From: Scytalidium lignicola
Lineage: Eukaryota; Ascomycota; Leotiomycetes
DNA length: 64,000 bases
NCBI GenBank assembly: GCA_002812745.2
Contig: NCSJ02000076.1
Span: 62,001 to 126,000, forward strand
Direction of reading: 5' to 3'
The position numbers and the translations under genes were made by a program. A model generated the notes under the pieces. It was not told where the DNA came from. It made no database searches and saw nothing but the letters and a program-made list of their open reading frames with translations. Every line of letters starts with the position of its first letter. The first letter of the stretch is position 1. Shown in pieces: positions 32,585-44,230 of the stretch.

Positions 32585-33333
32585 ATGCCACCTACTCGCC
32601 GAAGCCGTAACTCCTCCGGGCCAGTGGCGAGGGGCTCACAAAGCGTCCTCTCCTTCGGCAACACCAAGATCACCAAACCCTCCCAAGCAACATCCACAAA
32701 GTCCAAGCTCCAATCCAAGGAATCTACTCCAGTATCGCCGAGTGCAGTCGCCGATATAAATCTCCCCGAGGAGACTGAAAAGAAGCAAGATGTAGGCCAT
32801 GTTACGTCAGAGGCAGCAGTGCTGGATCAGGCGAGGACCGAGATACAGGAATTGAAGAGCAAGAAGAGGGAGAAGACTGAGATTGAGCAAAAGGCAGAGA
32901 GTATTAGTGCGACGCGGATTAGGAAGTATTGGCAGGAGATTGAGAGTATGAGGAAGGCGAAGAGAGGTTAGTTGGCTTTGGCTTTACTTTGGGTATAGGT
33001 TGACAGACAAGCTGACAACCACCATTTCAGTACATCAAGAAGATTTATCTACTGAGGAGAAAATCTTGAGATACTTCGACGTCAGTTCACAATACGGGGT
33101 ATGTACAACCTTTTTTTTTTGTGAAACCTGACCCGAAGTCTTAATCTAATACTATATTCTAGCCCAGCATTGGAATCGCCCGCATGAAGCGCTGGATGCG
33201 AGCAAACAGGCTCGGACTTAACCCACCTATTGAAGTCCTAGCCGTCCTATTGAAAGAAGAAGCCAAAGGAAACGATAGGATTGAACGAGCGTACATCGAT
33301 GAGCTTATGTCTTCGAATATAGGCGAGTCCTGA
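32585..33333 (+). CDS. DNA polymerase delta small subunit (POLD4 / Cdm1)
   Basis: Exons 32585-32966, 33031-33098 and 33163-33333 give 206 residues. The N-terminal region has a PCNA-interaction-like motif, QSVLSF at about residues 19-24. A charged Glu/Lys-rich middle follows. The C-terminal domain contains EEKILRYFDVSSQYGPSIGIARMKRWMRANRLGLNPP, which marks the POLD4 family (human p12, fission yeast Cdm1). The subunit stabilises the polymerase delta holoenzyme on PCNA in the nucleus. The conserved block is interrupted by an intron that falls exactly after YG. Budding yeast lacks this subunit. Confidence 0.9.
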
Positions 33334-33984
33334 AGTCCTTCATATTATGGATCATGGGGAAGGCAAGAACTTTGTTTTTTAGAGGCCAATTGTGCCGCTT
33401 CTGCTGCACTTACTGTTATTGTAAAGAACCTTGGCTATTTTAGGGGTTTAGGGGAACCTTATTGGAGGTTTTACTGGTTTGGGGAGTAAACCTGGTGTTT
33501 TTTTNATCGGCGTTTTGGCGGCTCTTTGAATTCAGTCTTATGGGTTGTATGATTAAATGAAGTTACAGCCAATGACATCTGAATACCAAATCTATCTTGA
33601 CATATTGACTTCGGCTTAGATTGAGTCCTTATCGACATGAATATTAACCGGTGAGGATAGACACTCCTACATTTGTAGAGATAATCTTGGAATGAGTATT
33701 AGCCACATGGGATACTAATATGTAAATGATTTATATCCAAAGATTCCAAATCATTCCATTGATGTCTCCGAAATATAACATGTAGACGAGTTGCATTCAT
33801 GAATCTTATTTATGATTCTCATTTATTAAACTTTGTTACAGCCATCTATAGTTCGTCCCATCACGAACGCGTTAACAAAGCAACCGAGGTACTGAGCAAA
33901 GTACTCTAAACCCCTCAGTAGTGTGAACTAGGTTAAAACATCCGTATATAACAATTCCCAGCCAACAACCTCATGACATCCCAC
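33334..33984. other. Convergent 3' region between POLD4 and acl1
   Basis: About 650 bp holding both 3' ends, AT-rich from 33560. One N lies at 33505 after a T run. No gene recognised. Confidence 0.5.
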
Positions 33985-36038
33985 TTACATCTGCACCTCC
34001 ACACGGTCACCCGCCGGACCAGCACCGCTAAGGGTTGGGAGGAGGTAGGTAATATCATCCCAAGGATGTCTGTAGAGACCAGTACGAAGTCTCTTCTGGT
34101 CGAGGTAATGAGCGATTAAACCGATGCTACGACCAAGGACGAAGAGACCGTTCAAGACACCCATCTGTAGGTAATCCTCAGCCTCTTCGGCAGTGAAGGC
34201 ACCGCAGTTTCGGAGAAGATCGACGAAGGAGACAGCGACGGCACCATCGACATTCAAGATCAAGTTATCCTTCTTAGAAGTAGTAACTGTCTCTACGGCA
34301 AGGGCATAATCGAGCAACTTGCAAGATGGGAAACGCTTCTTGACAAATTCCTTGACCAGCTCAACACGCAAGTCGGGGTTGTTTCGCGACTTGACCTTGT
34401 GGCCGATACCAGGGATCAGCTTGTTCTGCTTCCGACTGAGATCAACGAATTCACGCGGGCTGAGACCCTTGTCAAATGCCTTGGTGAATTCCTCTGCAGC
34501 TCCATCAAGAGCACCACCGAATCTTGAACCAATGGTCAAGAGACCACTGACTAAGGCGCTGATGAGATCCTTTCCGGCTCTGGTGGTAATGATGGTGTTC
34601 ATGGCACCGGAGACGGCTGGACCGTGGTCAGCGGTCAACATCAGCACCATCTCAAGGAACTTGCTGGCATAGTCTGGGAGACGACGACGGAACCAGAGCA
34701 AGGACATGACACCACCGATACCAATATCCTCTCTGAAGACATCTGAAATTGGCATACCAGCGTATAAGAGTTCCTGTCCACGGTCGTCTGAAATAGTAGA
34801 AATGAAAGCGGCAGGCTTTCGGATAAGGCCAAGTTCTTGTGCCCAGGAGTAATCCATGGGGATCTTTGGTACGGCTGGCTCTGGTTGAGGCTTGATCGTA
34901 CCCTTCTTGACCAAGCTCTGGTAGACGGATGCGAGCAGTTGTGGCAACTCCTCAAAGGTGTCTGGGACGAAAAGTCCTGCATCCTTCATAGCCTTGTTCT
35001 TGGCAGCGGCAGTCTCGAGCTGAGAGTTGGCCAACGCACCAGCATGACCAAACTGGACCTCAGTCTTGAACATGCTAGCACAGGTTCCAATGGCCCAGGC
35101 CACAATTGGCTTCTTGATTACTCCGGCCTTGACGGCTCGAATGACTCGGTATTCTTCAACACCACCAACCTCTCCCAACAACAACAGGATTTTACACTCT
35201 GGGTCGGCCTCATATCGGAGGAGATGGTCAATGAATGTTGTAGCGGGGTATCTATCACCACCAATGGCAACACCCTCATACACACCATCTGTGGTAGTTG
35301 AGACAATGTTATTAAGCTCGTTGGACATACCACCGGACTTGGAAACGTATCCTACGGAACCCTTTCGGTACAGCTTGGATGCGACAATGTTGTCCATCAT
35401 ACCACCCGTGTTACCGATCTTAAACGCTCCGGGTTTAATACCTCCGACCGTGGCAGGGCCAATGATGGTGATGCCTTTCTGCTCGGCAACATGTAAAATC
35501 TCACGTGCGCGCTGAAAATCAACCAGTCAGACCATGTTTCCGTAACAAATATTTATTTTGCAGAGTTGGGAGCATAGGGACTTACTCTCTCCGGTACACC
35601 TTCAGCAATGATGGCAATGCATTTGATTTGTGGGAATTGCATGAGCTCCATTGTGGAGCTGTAGACACTTCGGGAGGAAGCAAAGTTGACGACGACATCG
35701 ACGTCTGTGTGCTTGGACATGGCCTTGGCTACATCTTGGTAGACGGGAAGCAGGGTCTCGCTGGTTCCCCAGTACATCTTGCTGACGAACTGACCGCCGA
35801 AGGTATAGATGATACCGGCTACGGAAGGGGTTTTACGCTTGCAGATGAAGTCGAAATCCAGCATACCCTGGACAGCTCTGGGCTGCATTCCGTAGACGAA
35901 GCATCGTGTCTTCTCGTGGAAGAGGGTATGTTCGGCACGTGGGCTCAAAGGCCGGCTGGGAGCTTGGAAACGAGTGATGTTGTCATTTGCAGAGAGGTTG
36001 GCATGTTGGGTGCTGCCATTCGCAGTTGGGGCGGGCAT
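33985..36038 (-). CDS. acl1: ATP-citrate synthase subunit 1
   Basis: Exons 36038-35586 and 35511-33985 encode 659 residues. This is the C-terminal, CoA-binding and citrate-synthase-like half of animal ATP-citrate lyase, which ascomycetes encode separately. Visible are the CoA-ligase region ([20 protein letters not shown]), the phosphohistidine loop [10 protein letters not shown], and the citrate-synthase-like domain with [13 protein letters not shown] and the [13 protein letters not shown] end. With subunit 2 it forms the cytosolic enzyme that cleaves citrate with ATP and CoA to acetyl-CoA and oxaloacetate, feeding lipid synthesis and histone acetylation. Codon use is biased toward C-ending codons, as in highly expressed genes. 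The partner gene lies divergent 1.88 kb away. Confidence 0.97.
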
Positions 36039-37914
36039 CGTGAAGTTCGTTAAGAGGAAGCTATCTGGAGAGAAGACAAAAAATGAGCATTCGAGATCGA
36101 TCGTTGAGAAATCCCTTTTTTTCTTCTTTCTCGTGCGAGTAGACTGCTGGCGTGACGCAGCGTGACGGGAAGAGAAGAGGAGCAACTCACGGTATGACAC
36201 CTAGCGAAACTTTTTTTAGGAGGGATGAATTAGCGGGCCGAGTTGGAGCCAGAGCAATACTGTATTCCAACACCGATTTTGGAGAGCAATTTGCAGGAAT
36301 AGAGAAGAATGAGAAGAGGCGGAGTAGGGTGAGAATGAGGGAGGTGATGATGATGATTATGATGAGAGGTATGCAGGAAGAAAGTCTGTGGGAAGAAACC
36401 GATGCGATAACCTTTTGGGGGGGGGTTTCTGACAACGGGGAGCAATTGTTGAACTCGGGGTGCAAGGCACAGAGGCTTGGTTGAGCAACCTAATTCGAGG
36501 CCAGCCCGCCGTGGTGCGGATAGTCGGTCAATCCTTACAGGGACACCAACGCGGGCGGTGGGTGGAGGCGTGCGAGTATCAATCCACGCAGCCTTTGAGG
36601 GGGGTTGTCCGAGGTTGCATGCGACAATTTATTTATTGTCCCGACGAAGAATCCAGCAGCGCCCGAGGGAATAAAAAGAATGTAACTTGTAACTTAGCCG
36701 TTGGTGAACCGAAACCTACTAGGAAGAGGAGTGTGTTGACATAATAGCCAGACACAAGCCGGAATACTGTCAATAGCACTACCAGTCTCTTGTCCTGTCC
36801 TCCGCTGTCCTTCTAGCTTTCATGCCCTCGAGCTGAATGAGCTGAGCATCCTTTTTGTGCTGACCGCCCTTGACTCGATGGGCCGAGGGGAGAGATGGTA
36901 CGGGAGGGGTGGGTGTAGGACCCCCAGCAAAATTCTGGTGACCGTCGGTGGTCGGTGAGTAGCTGCAGAAGCGATGCCCCGAGCCCAATTCGGCCATAGC
37001 GCGGGGAGATGGACCAATCACGGGCTCTCTGGCGCATCCGCCGTCTTCCCCTCCGATTTTGCCAGGTCCACGCACGGACCTGTGCTGACTCCGTGCTGAC
37101 TTTTCCTTTGTTTGGGCGGAGAAGCGTTGGGACCTTAAGCCCAGGCCACTAGGAAGGATTGGGCGGACGGTTGAGACCAAATCCCCCATCCTCCCATCAC
37201 AACAGCTTCAACTGCTCCCATCTGCTCCATCTGCTCAATCTCGGCTCCACTCACACCAGCACCGCACTTCGGCCTCCGTAATCCTGGGTGCGGGCCAAAA
37301 ACTCCTGCACAAATCGTGTGCTGGTCCCCGAATAACCACATCCCATCCCACCACTCTGCTATTGCTTCCTCCAACACATCTTCTTGTCCCCTCTAGATCT
37401 CGCCGTGGATTTTCTTAAACTCTTTTTTTTTTTAATTCGGTTGCTGTTATTCAGAAAATCCGGGTGGGAAAAATTGCAAGCAACGCTGTCCTAAAAATCT
37501 TTCTCCTTGGTACGTATTATTGACTTGATAGTGTTGCTTCCTCGAATTTCTTTCTGCCGTGAACGCCAAAAAAAAAGAGAAGGCCAGCCGTGATCTCGTC
37601 CTGTTGCTCCCAGAACCAGCAGAAACGATTCTCTCATAGAGGCACCACGGACGTGGCAGAAAAGAATATGCGGTGTGACTTGTTCTGTGGATCAATTCAA
37701 CGTTCGGGATGCAAGTCGCTCTCGAAGGCGCCAGTCATTGGTACGGCGGTGAGATGTAGTACCACCACCCCAACAACTGCGCTTTGCGAGAAGCTGCTCG
37801 AGGGCTATAACGAAATCAGCATCTTTGCTCGGGCCATTCGACTCGTGCAATCTTCTCTTATCAACCCTTCGCTGACAACCATCCGAACAGTAAACATACC
37901 TCTCATCTTCCACA
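36039..37914. promoter_or_regulatory. Shared divergent region between acl1 and acl2
   Basis: This 1.88 kb interval separates the two ATP-citrate lyase subunit genes, which must be expressed together. It contains a GATGATGATGATTATGATGAG stretch near 36345 (simple repeat), a G run at 36417-36425, a GC-rich block around 36480-37380 and a pyrimidine-rich leader before acl2. Overlapping ORFs on both strands in the GC-rich block look like chance. No specific factor site was identified with confidence. Confidence 0.6.
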
Positions 37915-39831
37915 ATGGCCGCCAAATCTATCCTCGAAGCCGACGGGAAGGCCATCCTCAACTATCACCTCACACGAGCTCCTGTCATCAAGCCCTCTCC
38001 TCTTCCTAAATCTTCGACTCACAACCCCCCTCCCAAGCTGGCCTCCCTCTACTTCCCCGAAGACGAAGATGTCGATTCCATCCTCGACCAGGCCGAGTCC
38101 ACATACCCATGGCTGCTCACCTCGGGCGCCAAGTTCGTGGCAAAGCCAGATCAGCTCATCAAGCGACGAGGCAAGAGCGGACTTTTGGCGCTGAACAAGA
38201 CGTGGCCAGAGGCTAAGGCCTGGATTGCTGCTCGTGCTGGAAAACCACAAAAGGTTGAGTCGATTGTAGGCGTCTTGCGACAATTCTTGGTTGAGCCATT
38301 CGTGCCGCATCCAGATGGAACCGAATATTACATCAACATCAACTCCGTAAGAGAGGTATGTTTGCGATTTCCCTCCATGTCGGAAGTGTTATGTGGGTAG
38401 GGAGGAGGGAGCAGTGAGGGGCAGCTAGCCAGGAACGACAAAGTTGTCGAATCTGGGCTCGTAGTAGGCGAAAATCCTGCCATTCATCTTGCATAATTTC
38501 AAGTGAATTGTCTGGCACGTCACCAAAGGAGCTTGTGGTAAATTTTACCACTAGATTTCTCCGTGGGATGCCATCGCTCTTTTAAACCTGGGGGAGATAG
38601 CCGGGTTCGCTTCGAATCCGGTTGTGTGTGGGTTACGGACGAGCGGATGCTACAACCGCCCAAATCGGGACGGCCCACTTTCGTCATCCCCTGCGGCTTT
38701 ATCGGCCCTTACGTCTAATAGACGCTGGTCGATCTATCTCATCTCATCCAATAAGACTTTTCCAAATTCTCACACTTTATACTAACTGCCTTTCTCTTTA
38801 TGTAGGGTGATTGGATCCTTTTCACACATGAGGGAGGTGTAGATGTAGGCGATGTTGATGCAAAGGCAGAGAAGATTCTCATCCCCATCGACCTGTCTGA
38901 ATACCCGTCAAACGAGGAGATCGCTGCAACCCTTCTGAAGAAGNTCCCCAAAGGTCTCCACAATGTCCTTGTTGACTTCATCACAAGACTTTACGCCGTC
39001 TACGTTGATTGTCAATTTACATACCTGGAGATCAATCCCTTAGTAGTCATCCCCAATGCCGATGCTACATCTGCAGAAGTCCACTTCTTGGATCTGGCTG
39101 CTAAGCTGGACCAGACTGCCGAATTCGAATGTGGTGTTAAATGGGCCGTTGCCCGATCACCTGCTGCCCTTGGTTTAACTGCTCACAAGGCTGCTGATGG
39201 AAAGGTCAGCATCGATGCTGGCCCACCAATGGCTTTCCCAGCTCCTTTCGGTCGTGAATTGACCAAGGAAGAGGCTTACATCGCTGAGCTCGATGCTAAG
39301 ACCGGTGCATCTCTCAAGCTGACCATCCTCAATCCTAACGGTCGGGTATGGACCTTAGTCGCTGGTGGTGGTGCATCAGTCGTATACGCTGATGCCATTG
39401 CCAGCGCAGGCTTTGCCGAAGAACTGGCCAACTACGGTGAATACTCTGGTGCACCAACCGAGACGCAAACCTACCACTACGCGCGAACTGTCCTAGATCT
39501 CATGCTCCGTGCTCCACTCAGCGAGAAGGGCAAGGTTCTCTTCATCGGAGGTGGTATTGCCAACTTCACCAACGTCGCGTCTACATTCAAGGGTCTCATC
39601 CGCGCTCTTCGCGAGGTCAGCACAAGCCTGATCGAGCACAAGGTCCAAATCTGGGTCCGTCGTGCAGGCCCTAACTACCAAGAGGGTCTGAAGAACATCA
39701 AGTCCGTTAGTCAAGAGCTGAAGCTTGACATGCATGTCTATGGTCCTGATATGCACGTCAGTGGTATCGTGCCTCTGGCTCTCGTTCCTGGTCGTTTGGA
39801 ACAGAGTACAATTAAGGAATATAGCGGTTAG
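37915..39831 (+). CDS. acl2: ATP-citrate synthase subunit 2
   Basis: Exons 37915-38355 and 38806-39831 encode 488 residues, the ATP-grasp and citrate-binding N-terminal half of ATP-citrate lyase. Recognisable segments are [34 protein letters not shown] (ATP-grasp), the LEINPL motif, and the citrate-binding [11 protein letters not shown] and [17 protein letters not shown] [13 protein letters not shown] region. It assembles with subunit 1 in the cytosol. The single intron is 450 bp, far longer than most here, and contains three inverted repeats. One N at 38944 sits in a codon between KK and PKG; the reading frame is unaffected, and family sequence suggests Ile, so the base is probably A. Confidence 0.97.
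38436..38621 (+). repeat. Three inverted repeats in the acl2 intron
   Basis: Within the 450 bp intron lie CGACAA/TTGTCG at 38436-38449 (2-bp loop), GTGGTAAA/TTTACCAC at 38535-38551 (1-bp spacer), and CCGGGTTCG/CGAATCCGG at 38601-38621 (one mismatch, a G-T pair in RNA, 3-bp loop). The first two are perfect. They could fold the intron RNA or be DNA binding sites. Confidence 0.65.
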
Positions 39832-40630
39832 ATAGACTGCTTTAGATGATGTATGATTGGGTTCGGGTTTGGCATTTGAGAGCTTTTCGACCTCAGCTAT
39901 TGGCAGCCTACACACAGAGCAATGAACGGTTCTGTTGGCGCATCCATGAGTCGTGTTAATAGAGTCTGAAAAAATAGATACTCATAATTTGACGTTCTCA
40001 AAAAAAAAAAAGTCTTCAGAAAATTATAGCAAATAAATGTGATTCGCAATAAATTTATATGGATCATCAATGGTGTGCTTTTTCTACATATTAGAGATAG
40101 CCAATAAGCGATCGCATTTTAATTCGTGCACCTAACTTGAAATTAAAGCAAAATATTTGATTGGTTGATTGATTAGGTTATCTTGAACTCCACACGGTTG
40201 CAAGGTGTGCATGGATAGATGTGCTAAGAAAGCTTGTATTCAGTACCTAACTGCACAGTACATCAGTTGATTGTAGTCAAGTAGGCATATAATATATTCG
40301 CAGTTGGGTATTAAATAATCACGAGCAAAGTGAATGTAGTTCTGATAATAAAAAAGATTTCACCAACAAAGAATTCCAGAAAAGAGACCCACCACAATAT
40401 ACAGTATTATGTAGTGTGGAATTATCACGGTACACCTTTCCTTAATGAAGTCTTTACTGTTAAGACCAACAACATCAATATACTTTCTCATACGCTAAAC
40501 TAAGTACAACATTAGAATCCCCAAACCAACTCCAAATCAAGCATCCTGTTGGTTGCAGATGAGGGTAGCATGACATGAAGCGTCAAGGCAACGTAAAAAT
40601 ACCATATTACAGGCCACCATTTCTCCAGAA
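39832..40630. other. Convergent 3' region between acl2 and the GH72 gene
   Basis: About 800 bp holding both 3' ends, AT-rich throughout from about 39960. No ORF of interest; a run of A lies near 40001. Confidence 0.5.
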
Positions 40631-42389
40631 TTACAAGGCCATTAAGCCCGCTCCCATCAATACAGCCATAAGCATCGAGACGCTTGTGGCTTCCACTCTG
40701 TCGCCTGCATTCCCCTTTCCAGTGGCAGTAGAACTAGCCGCAGAGCCTGCCGAGGTACCGCTAGAAGAGGAAGAGGAAGAGGAAGAGGAAGAAGAAGAGG
40801 ATCCGGATGAAGTGGTAGTTCCGTTTGGCAGATTGCTCTGATCATCAGCCAAGGCTTTGAGCGTAAGACCGGTGAGGATATTGCCATTGCTATCCTGAAC
40901 AACCTGCTTCACTTTAAGGTTGGTAACCTGAACGATCTTGCCATTGTTAGGGTGGTCAACGCCGTTATTAATGATGTCCTGTGCTCCGGGTGGGACGTCT
41001 GGAAGAGTGAAATTCTTGCTAAAGAATGATGTCTTGATAAGGGAAGCATCGCACTTAGGGGGCTTAGCGGTAGTGTTCAACGGCTTAGCACTTTCAAGGC
41101 TGACTTTGTTCAAGGTGTTGAACTGTTTTTGCAGTGTATCATAATCGCCTCGGATTTGCACTGAGCCGTTGCTGTTGACAATGACCAGACCATAGTTTGA
41201 TGTTTCCTGGGAATATTCGTAGACAAGTCCTCCCGCCAATGTGTTGATCAGGTTAGGACCAAAGATGGATTGTACCTCGGTAAACATTCTGGGATATGGA
41301 ACATTGCAACCATACTCGGAAAAGAAGACAGGGACACTAGAATCTGTGAAGTTCTGTGGAAAGCCATTATATCCGGAGATTGTGAAGGATGAATCACCAC
41401 ACCAGGAGTAACTGTTAAGTCCAAAGATATCAATACGGGATGGGTCGGAGTCATCTCCTGTAAGACTGCATTGCATATAATTCCAGGTGTCAACAAGTGC
41501 ATCACGGTAATCAGCCGCACTGTAGCCAACTGGGATGCTACGCTTTGAGTGCTTTGCTACATAGTTCTTGAGATCACGAGTGACGGCCTATACGATGTTA
41601 GCATAAAAAGGAATTACACAAGGTGAGGGGACAATTCACTCTGATATACTGAGGGTCGAGCTTGCTAGTGTTGGCATCATTGATAATCTCATTACCGGAA
41701 AAGAACAAAAGAGTGTTTGGATAGTCCTTGAAAGCTTCAACGACAGCGAAAGTGCGGTTCAGATAACCAGCATAGTAACTGGTCCATGGAGCTGTACGGT
41801 CAATGCTCTCCCCAACCAAGGGAGAGTTCACATCGAGTAACATGTAGATACCAGCCTATTAATATTAATACTCTATTCCACATCGGCGATGGATGGTTAT
41901 AGGTACGCACAAGGTTAAAGATGCTTGCGCACATATCATGGTTAAGATCCGGATCGACATTATAAACACGAATAGCATTGACACCTGCGAATTCGTCAGC
42001 CCCACTCTCTTCTGAGCCCCATGTCCATCACCGAGACAAAGATATTCTACCGACCTAGTTGCTGCATAAGGACTGCATCACGAAGACACACATCTCCGTC
42101 ACTCAAGGGATCCACGCCGCTGGACGGATCATATCCGGAAGAGCCACCAGGCTGGTAGGCCACGCCGATAATCTCAAACTTGTCGCCTGTAGCAGAATTG
42201 ACAAAGTTACCGCCTTTGACTTCAACTGGTGTAACAGCTAGCGCGACTTGGGCGCAAAGGGCCAAGAAGGCAAGTCGAACCTGGGATGGCGGATTAGAGC
42301 TGTTTAAATAGAATGACGTGCAGCTCCTCGAGCAAAACCGATAATGTGTAATCGCAGTACCGTTTAATCGTTAGACTTACGCTTGCCAT
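40631..42389 (-). CDS. GPI-anchored 1,3-beta-glucanosyltransferase, GH72 family (Gel/Gas type)
   Basis: Exons in transcript order are 42389-42381, 42280-42055, 41984-41911, 41855-41640 and 41587-40631, giving 493 residues. The first exon codes for three residues only; joined to exon 2 it gives a clean signal peptide (about residues 1-20). The GH72 domain has KGGNFVNSATGDKFEIIGVAYQPGG, the two catalytic glutamates in FFSGNEIIND (acid/base) and FFSEYGCN (nucleophile). After it comes a Cys-poor linker, a poly-Ser tract (AG-rich on the plus strand near 40770-40800) and a hydrophobic C-terminal GPI signal. No Cys-rich X8/CBM43 module is seen, so it is the shorter Gel type. It elongates wall beta-1,3-glucan at the plasma membrane. 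Confidence 0.93.
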
Positions 42390-44230
42390 CGTGACCACCC
42401 CTTAACTATGAATACTGTAGTGTTTGTGTGTTCCCTGGTGTTGAATTAAATTTGGTGAGTCTGCGATCCGGTATCAATTGGAAAGAAAAGTAGAGAAGGC
42501 CGTAAAAATTAAACAAATGAGTGTAAGCCAAAGGGGCAAGGGCGAAAGCAACAGTGAGAGTGAGTGACGTGAATGAAGATTTGGAAAGAGCAAAGGGCGG
42601 AAGTTGACAATGTTATGATCGAGCAGAATATTAGTTTAAGGCAAGTGCGGGCAGCGGCCATGTACGGTATGGTTACATACAGGACGGATACGGTAAGAGT
42701 AGTGCTGACAGGGGCTGGCACGATGCAATCTACAATACGGGGGGGCATCNGTCCGTAACTGCCCAATGTACCCCCAGTTACACCTTGAATACGAGTTACG
42801 GTCTTATTATTACTGGTTCGTATTACTGCAATCCAGTTGCTCTTGCTTCAATTTCGGTCAAGTCCAAGAAGGCCTTACTTCATTAAATACACACGCATCC
42901 AAAAGCGTTAGAAGGGTAGTATTAGCGGAATTCCAAGTTCGTCAATTTGATTATTATAAGCTAAAGATTTACGTACCATACCGACTAAAGTTATTCTTAA
43001 AAGGCTTTCGAATAATTAATATAGCTCTTGATTATAAAGAAATGTGATGGAGTAATGAAAGACTTCTTTGACATGCGAAATCGAGTCTGAGTCTCGTGTT
43101 AATTACTTACTGGCTAATAATGGGCCGCATTGTATAGAAACGTGCACATGGGTATAACCCATACAAGAACACCTTTGAAATCATGAAGAAGAAAATAATC
43201 AACGTCGGCTAGGTTTATAGGGGGTAAGAGGGGAGGATGGCCTTGGTTCAATTATTTAATTCCATCTTTATAACTATGGAGAGTGGCTGGAAATTTAATT
43301 ACGGATTCAAACTATCAAAAATGTATACTTCATTCTAGGCATTGATTTTAAACCGCTCCAAAAGATCTAGGAGGCCTAAAAGATACCTTTCGAATTTGAC
43401 AACCGAATTATGAAAGTTGAAATATTAGAGAAGAAGAAAATATAATGCGATTCGAAGGATCATTTAACCCCTCTATTAACTACCTCTCCTCCTGTAGCAT
43501 CAAACCTCTAGATACACGCTGATCCCTGGAGCAAGTGCTTCAAGGATATGCTTCCACTTGAATTACTATGGTTTTACCCTCAAGACCCATTCAGATCTCA
43601 CTCCATATGAGAATCTCCGAAAAGGAGAATCTGAAGAAGATTGGATGAAAGGAAATTTGATAATAAAATACACAAGCTTGCGACTCTTGTTGAATATAAA
43701 ACGTGGTACTAACCCGTCTTATAGAAGAGGAAAGTAGATAAGTGCATAACATTCACGATTACATGCTGATGAAGATCTAGAGTGTATTCATAGAGAAATA
43801 TCTTTAAAAAAAAATTAAGGTCGTCTGCCTATTGAAAGGCAAAAGTACATCGATCTCAGAAACGTGAATACAAGCTGGGTTTTCGAGAGAGGAAAGTACG
43901 CTCAGTACTGCGGTCTGCAAAGAGACTCTCGACCACAAAGAATGATAAGACTCAATGCTAGATCGTAGTCTCCCACCCCAGGGACGTTCAATGCCGAGCA
44001 GCTAGCACGATACTGCGTGAATGAAGTGTATTCAAGGAGGTAGCATATACCGAAAGATGCCCTCGCCCTACGCACTGAGCGCAGAGCGCCAGCTTCCTCT
44101 TGATATTCTTGCCCACAATTCCGTTCAATAAAATTGTCTCTATCACAAAAGAAGCAGGATCAATTTACGCTGCTTGCACATCATCATCAGCTCGGCCTAA
44201 TTCCCCCTTGCTCGCCATCAAAACAGCACA
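42390..44230. other. Large gene-free, AT-rich intergenic region
   Basis: About 1.84 kb between the GH72 gene start and the next gene, which both point away from it, so it is a divergent promoter region. It is AT-rich, mainly 42900-43900, with only short non-conserved ORFs. One N lies at 42750 after a G-run. I see no repeat family or recognisable transposon remnant, although a decayed one cannot be excluded by eye. Confidence 0.5.

Noticed and set aside
35505..36053. 182-codon plus-strand ORF over the acl1 first exon
   Set aside because: Antisense shadow of ATP-citrate lyase subunit 1, whose protein sequence is unambiguous.
38601..38621. tRNA T-arm-like sequence in the acl2 intron
   Set aside because: The GGTTCG/CGAATCC hairpin is present but no acceptor, D or anticodon arm can be found around it.
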